From the NCBI RefSeq assembly GCF_000003815.2, contig NC_049987.1:10832714-10896713 (forward strand): a DNA stretch of 64,000 nucleotides, in the 5' to 3' direction. The position numbers and the translations under genes are program-made. Shown in pieces: positions 60,147-64,000 of the stretch. The stretch is from Branchiostoma floridae (Eukaryota; Chordata; Leptocardii; Amphioxiformes; Branchiostomatidae). The notes below the pieces were generated by a model. The model ran no database searches. It was not told where the DNA came from and saw only the letters and a list, made by a program, of their open reading frames with translations. How positions within the stretch are numbered: position 1 is the first letter of the stretch; each line of letters begins with the position of its first letter.

Positions 60147-62732
60147 CGTGATTGCTTATAGATGTGGTGCCCCTAGAGTACACTAAAGCGTCATTATATC
60201 AGTACAAAGAATTGATTTATGATTGTAATTGCATACTGACCAGAAATATGCCACAGTATAAGCTGTCAGTGAGTGANNNNNNNNNNNNNNNNNNNNNNNN
60301 NNNNNNNNNNNNNNNNNNNNNNNNNNNNNNNNNNNNNNNNNNNNNNNNNNNNNNNNNNNNNNNNNNNNNNNNNNNNNNNNNNNNNNNNNAACAACACAAC
60401 ATATGTAGAGCGGCAACAGGGCGAAATTATCATAGATTACAATACATTCACTATCCTTTGCCCCATTATAGCGTAATGGCCACGCGATCTGCACCGTTTA
60501 TGTAGCAGTTGAGGCACTTTAGAAGCAATCAGTGCGTGAACACCGTAAAGACTCGATCGTTTGGAGGAGCATCTAGCTCAAGGTTAAAGCTTGTTATGAA
60601 GTCTTCTCAGCTATGTAGAGAGGCTTTGGGGCTACCATGGTTTTGCCAGCTTCAGAAAGCGTCATGAAGGCCGTCCCGTCTACTAGCCAATTTGCGCAAA
60701 ACGAAAGGCACATGACAAGCCGTTTAAAGTGTCCCCTTGGATTTGTCTCCTTTAAAACGTATTTTATTTATTTCGATCTTTTTATTCAATCCAGGTGCAT
60801 ATCAAGACTGTAACAAAGCTTGAAGATCAAAATTAGTTAGTTTTATGTTAATCTTAGAAAACTGAACTATTTTCACTACTATGTTCTTTACTAGTTTGTT
60901 GAATGCTTCATCAGTTGTAGCAGCTGCAACAGATAAATATGACCCCTATGATTGATGATGCTTTTGGGCCCTTGTTTTGGCTTTCTATGCTTTTATGGAC
61001 AGCCGCAGGTAGGTTTCAACGAAGTGCGTAGTAAGAACGTGAGGATGTCACATGTTCCATTAGACCACAAAGCTTTTACTTCAACAAAATATTTTGCTTT
61101 CCATATGACACATATGCATAACAAGCCTACTTTCCAAAAGTATTTATATTACATATCTGCGGAAAGTACATTAACCGTTGTCAATGTTTATTGGATAGAT
61201 TATACTAACGGTTGGTTTATCCGCTTGCGGTGTTAACGCATTTCCGTTACATCTTGTTTGGTAGCTCATGTGTGGTGTGATCGATTGTTGTGTTATCATT
61301 CATCATCACTGCATAATGATAAATGAATGTGGTAAAATGAATAAGTAAGTATAGGCAATTCTAATAAAAGAAGCATGTGTCCTTGAACCATTCGAAAGCC
61401 CAGTAAAGCTCTCTCTAACGCTTTCGTGTCTTCACACTTAAAAGGAATACTAATGGTGTTATTGAGAAGAAACAGTCCTGTTTGATTATAGCAACAGTAA
61501 GGTCAATTGCAGACCGGCAGGGCTTGTAGATGAGCTGATACATTGTTACAAGTGAGCGACTCATTGATGATGACTGCACTTCAGTGTTGCTATTATCATA
61601 CATCTTGGTGATACTAGAGGCCCCGTAATAGCTCTCACTAACATTAACATTGAAGGTCCCATGTTCAGTGATCTGTTCCATGTTCTCGTCACGCCAATTT
61701 TCTTCATGAATGTATTATCGCTAAAGGCGATGTAACTGCATCGACTCCGGTAAGGTTGTAGAATAAGGTCATACACCATTACGAAAGTCATGAGCCATGG
61801 ATGAATGACCATAAAGTATATCAACAAATTACAGTAGCTCCCTTTAGGCTCGAGTCAATAGGTCATGTTCATTTTTTAACAACTTCAGTTACATTATTTG
61901 TGCTTTAGTGGATCATGTGCTCCTGTTATTGATTTAGCCGTAGATAAAGTATACTTTATTCAGTGATCATATAAATACTATGTCTGCTTTACACAAGGCA
62001 TACATCATTGTGCTGTTCATCGTGCCTCGGGTGTGTAACAATGAGTAATCATTTAACATATTTAAAGCTGAGGTAAGTGGGTAAAGTTAATGAATCATCA
62101 ACCATATGATGATGAATGATGCCTTTGCTTCATTGTCACTAGCTGGTATCAATTCCCAAAAAGCATCACCGCCACATATTCTTGAAATGATTAACGTCAT
62201 CACCAACAATATGTACAATATGACATCTTACTATCATCATTTATAACGTATGATTATTGGTCTCGCATGTATTTATACGGCAGTGTTCTTATGTTACGAA
62301 ATACAGGAAATACTTCATTTGCAAGCGTCTTGAAAAGGCTATGGCGTCTACATTCTATAGGGCCTAGTGTACTACATTTAGATCTAGTTATCATAATGAC
62401 GGAAAGATCCTGATAACAGCGATATGTCAACAACATTCCAAAACAGCAAACCGCTAGAAAACAAACGACCTCCTGTTTAATTTTCATAACGGGTTCCGAT
62501 TCATCACAAAGAATCTCTTGTTCTTAGAAGATGCAGATGAGACGAGATATCGACATGACGACTAAGCGTAACCCACCTTTACCCACCCAGTACAGATAGC
62601 ATAATGCATGGCATAGCATAGACAAAATGTCGTAACCAGTAATGAAAATATTGATTAGCTTCACCTACCGTCAGGAAAAAGAGTGAATAACCCGGCTGCA
62701 GCAAGCAAAAATACGTTTATGTTGGTCAGCAT
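60147..62732 (-). pseudogene. Kirrel-like copy D: signal-peptide exon and intron 1 only
   Basis: The first exon, 62732-62669 (64 nt), encodes MLTNINVFLLAAAGLFTLFP plus one residue and a split codon, with the donor GTAGGT, identical in structure to copies A-C. The following 2.5 kb is intron 1 of a copy almost identical to copy C (55105-57643). No Ig, membrane or tail exon follows before the breakpoint at 60146. On its own the locus cannot encode a receptor. Its promoter and first exon remain intact and in the right phase (1) to splice to exon 2 of copy C. Confidence 0.75.
60277..60389. other. Assembly gap of 113 N
   Basis: It lies in intron 1 of copy D. The homologous interval in copy C (55240-55352) is also about 113 bp long, so the missing sequence is probably a simple homologue of it. 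Confidence 0.9.
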
Positions 62733-63118
62733 CTTGTTAGTGATACTTGCAGCAGCTCCGTGGCGATATAGTACGTCGAAGACGGGCTCAGTCTAAATGT
62801 GACATCTGCCAAAAAGACCACAGGGGGAACTAGATCCTCTCTGGGCGCATCAATATGGCATTACAGGGAGTAGAAAGGATAGAAGCGTATCGTCTGGCAT
62901 TTCACTGACGGATTGCGTGTGTATCAGTCCGCACACACCCATAGACCCAGGCCCTAAATGAAATCCTTCTACGGCCCTCGGGGAAAGCTGAACACATTAG
63001 TTCGGCTGGAAGATCCCAATAATGTGTTCCAATTACATTATGTCATCCATAATGCATAGCCTAAGTCAGTTAGTAAAGATTTGGTGCACAACTTCCAGGA
63101 ACAATGAGATCATGAACT
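62733..63118. other. Upstream region of copy D
   Basis: Nearly identical to 57708-58090. Homology with the other copies stops at about 63118, which marks the right limit of the duplicated block. Confidence 0.55.
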
Positions 63119-63292
63119 TGCGGGGGGTTGCAGATTTGTCTGTATAAGAAACAGATATAATTACATTTGTTTTAAAATAAACATAATTCTTAAGATACCA
63201 TAATTGATGATTTCTTGACTCTATAAAAATATAGCAATTGTGCAACTTTGCCGTTTAGGATACGCGATTTTTTTTTATCATCCTAATTTTAA
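63119..63292. other. No gene seen
   Basis: AT-rich single-copy sequence between the array and the minisatellite. Confidence 0.4.
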
Positions 63293-63790
63293 CAAACTGG
63301 TTTAGTTACACTGTAATGCCACTGGCAGATTTGAGAATAAAATAGGTTCTAGCCAGTCAGTGTGGTTAGACAGTAATACAACTGACAAATTTATAAAGAA
63401 AATATGCTCTAGCTAGTCAGTGTAGTTACACAGTACTAGTAATACAGTTGGCAGACTTGAGAATAAATAAGTTCTAGCCAGTGTAGTTACACAATAATAC
63501 AGATGAAAAATTTATATAAAAGAAATATGCTCTAGCTAGTCAGTGTAGTTACACAGTACTAGTAATACAGTTGGCAGACTTGAGAATAAATAAGTTCTAG
63601 CCAGTGTAGTTACACAGTAATACATATGACAAATTTATAAAGAAAATATTAGCTCTAGCTAGTCAGTGTAGTTACGTCAGTGTAGTTACACAGTAATACA
63701 ACTGACAAATTTATATAAAGGAAATCTAGCTAGTCAGTGTAGTTACACAGCTTATGTTATACTATTCTTATAATGTTACAGTTGACAGAT
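63293..63790. repeat. Minisatellite of about 60-bp units
   Basis: About eight units, each with GTAGTTACACAGTA, AATACA(A/G)(C/T)TG(A/G)CA and a GCTCTAGCTAGTCAGT or TTCTAGCCAGT block. Two unit types alternate, giving an about 120-bp dimer. Confidence 0.85.
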
Positions 63791-64000
63791 TTATAAAATC
63801 ACAGGATAACAAGTGGCAGGGCGTATAGGAGCATCTTACACATCAAACATGTAAAACCAATGGCAACATTTGCAGTGGGAGAAGTTTTGCAGAAAAAAAG
63901 GTCCTGCTCTATGGCTGGCAGTGCAGGGTAAGCAGAGAAACCTCACCTAGTCCCAAACAAGCCCGATTGAACCTACCATATGGGCAATCAGAATTGCTAC
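63791..64000. other. End of window, no gene seen
   Basis: No supported feature in the last 210 bp. Confidence 0.4.

Overview
The window is animal nuclear DNA: genes split by GT-AG introns, many decayed non-LTR retrotransposons, tRNA-derived SINEs and inverted-repeat (MITE-type) elements, and no operons. The repeat content and the tandem immunoglobulin-gene array suggest an invertebrate deuterostome, most likely a lancelet (Branchiostoma). That identification is an inference from style and not from a search. Two runs of N (6013-6112 and 60277-60389) are assembly gaps.

Region 1 (1-23 kb) is gene-poor. It holds one clean coding exon, a discoidin/F5-8C-like domain at 1941-2384 on the + strand with both boundaries in phase 1. 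The rest is mainly repeats: a TTAA-flanked, piggyBac-like MITE rich in CRE motifs (725-1652); a 3.9 kb palindrome (3716-7616) with 1.5 kb arms built from about 165-bp tandem units; a dispersed family whose copies carry paired ATGCAAAT octamers; two SINEs; several inverted-repeat elements; and a 2 kb element with 3-bp TTA duplications (20691-22701) into which a LINE fragment has inserted.

Region 2 (23.8-29.3 kb) is a 5.5 kb foldback element. Each terminal inverted repeat ends in a hairpin and contains 10-11 tandem copies of an about 121-bp unit, and the whole is bounded by an 8-bp direct repeat, GTTGTACG.

Region 3 (30-63 kb) is the main gene content: a head-to-tail, minus-strand array of Kirrel/Neph-like (kin of IRRE) adhesion receptors. 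Splice sites, reading phases and the three-way comparison give one 11-exon model: signal peptide, five Ig domains, one membrane span, and a short cytoplasmic tail. Copies B (42394-48899) and C (50910-57707) each give an uninterrupted 622-residue protein. Copy A (31412-40372) has an 8-nt net deletion in the second exon of Ig1 and is probably a pseudogene or relies on exon skipping. A fourth copy, D, keeps only the upstream region, signal-peptide exon and half of intron 1, fused to an old 3' flank. Its first exon could in principle splice into gene C. Because the copies serve as empty sites for one another, insertions can be bounded closely: two LINE fragments, a 895-bp TA-flanked MITE, a foldback with a palindrome-bearing element, a small hairpin MITE shared by B and C only, and an about 780-bp insertion upstream of C. 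The window ends in a minisatellite of about 60-bp units (63293-63790).
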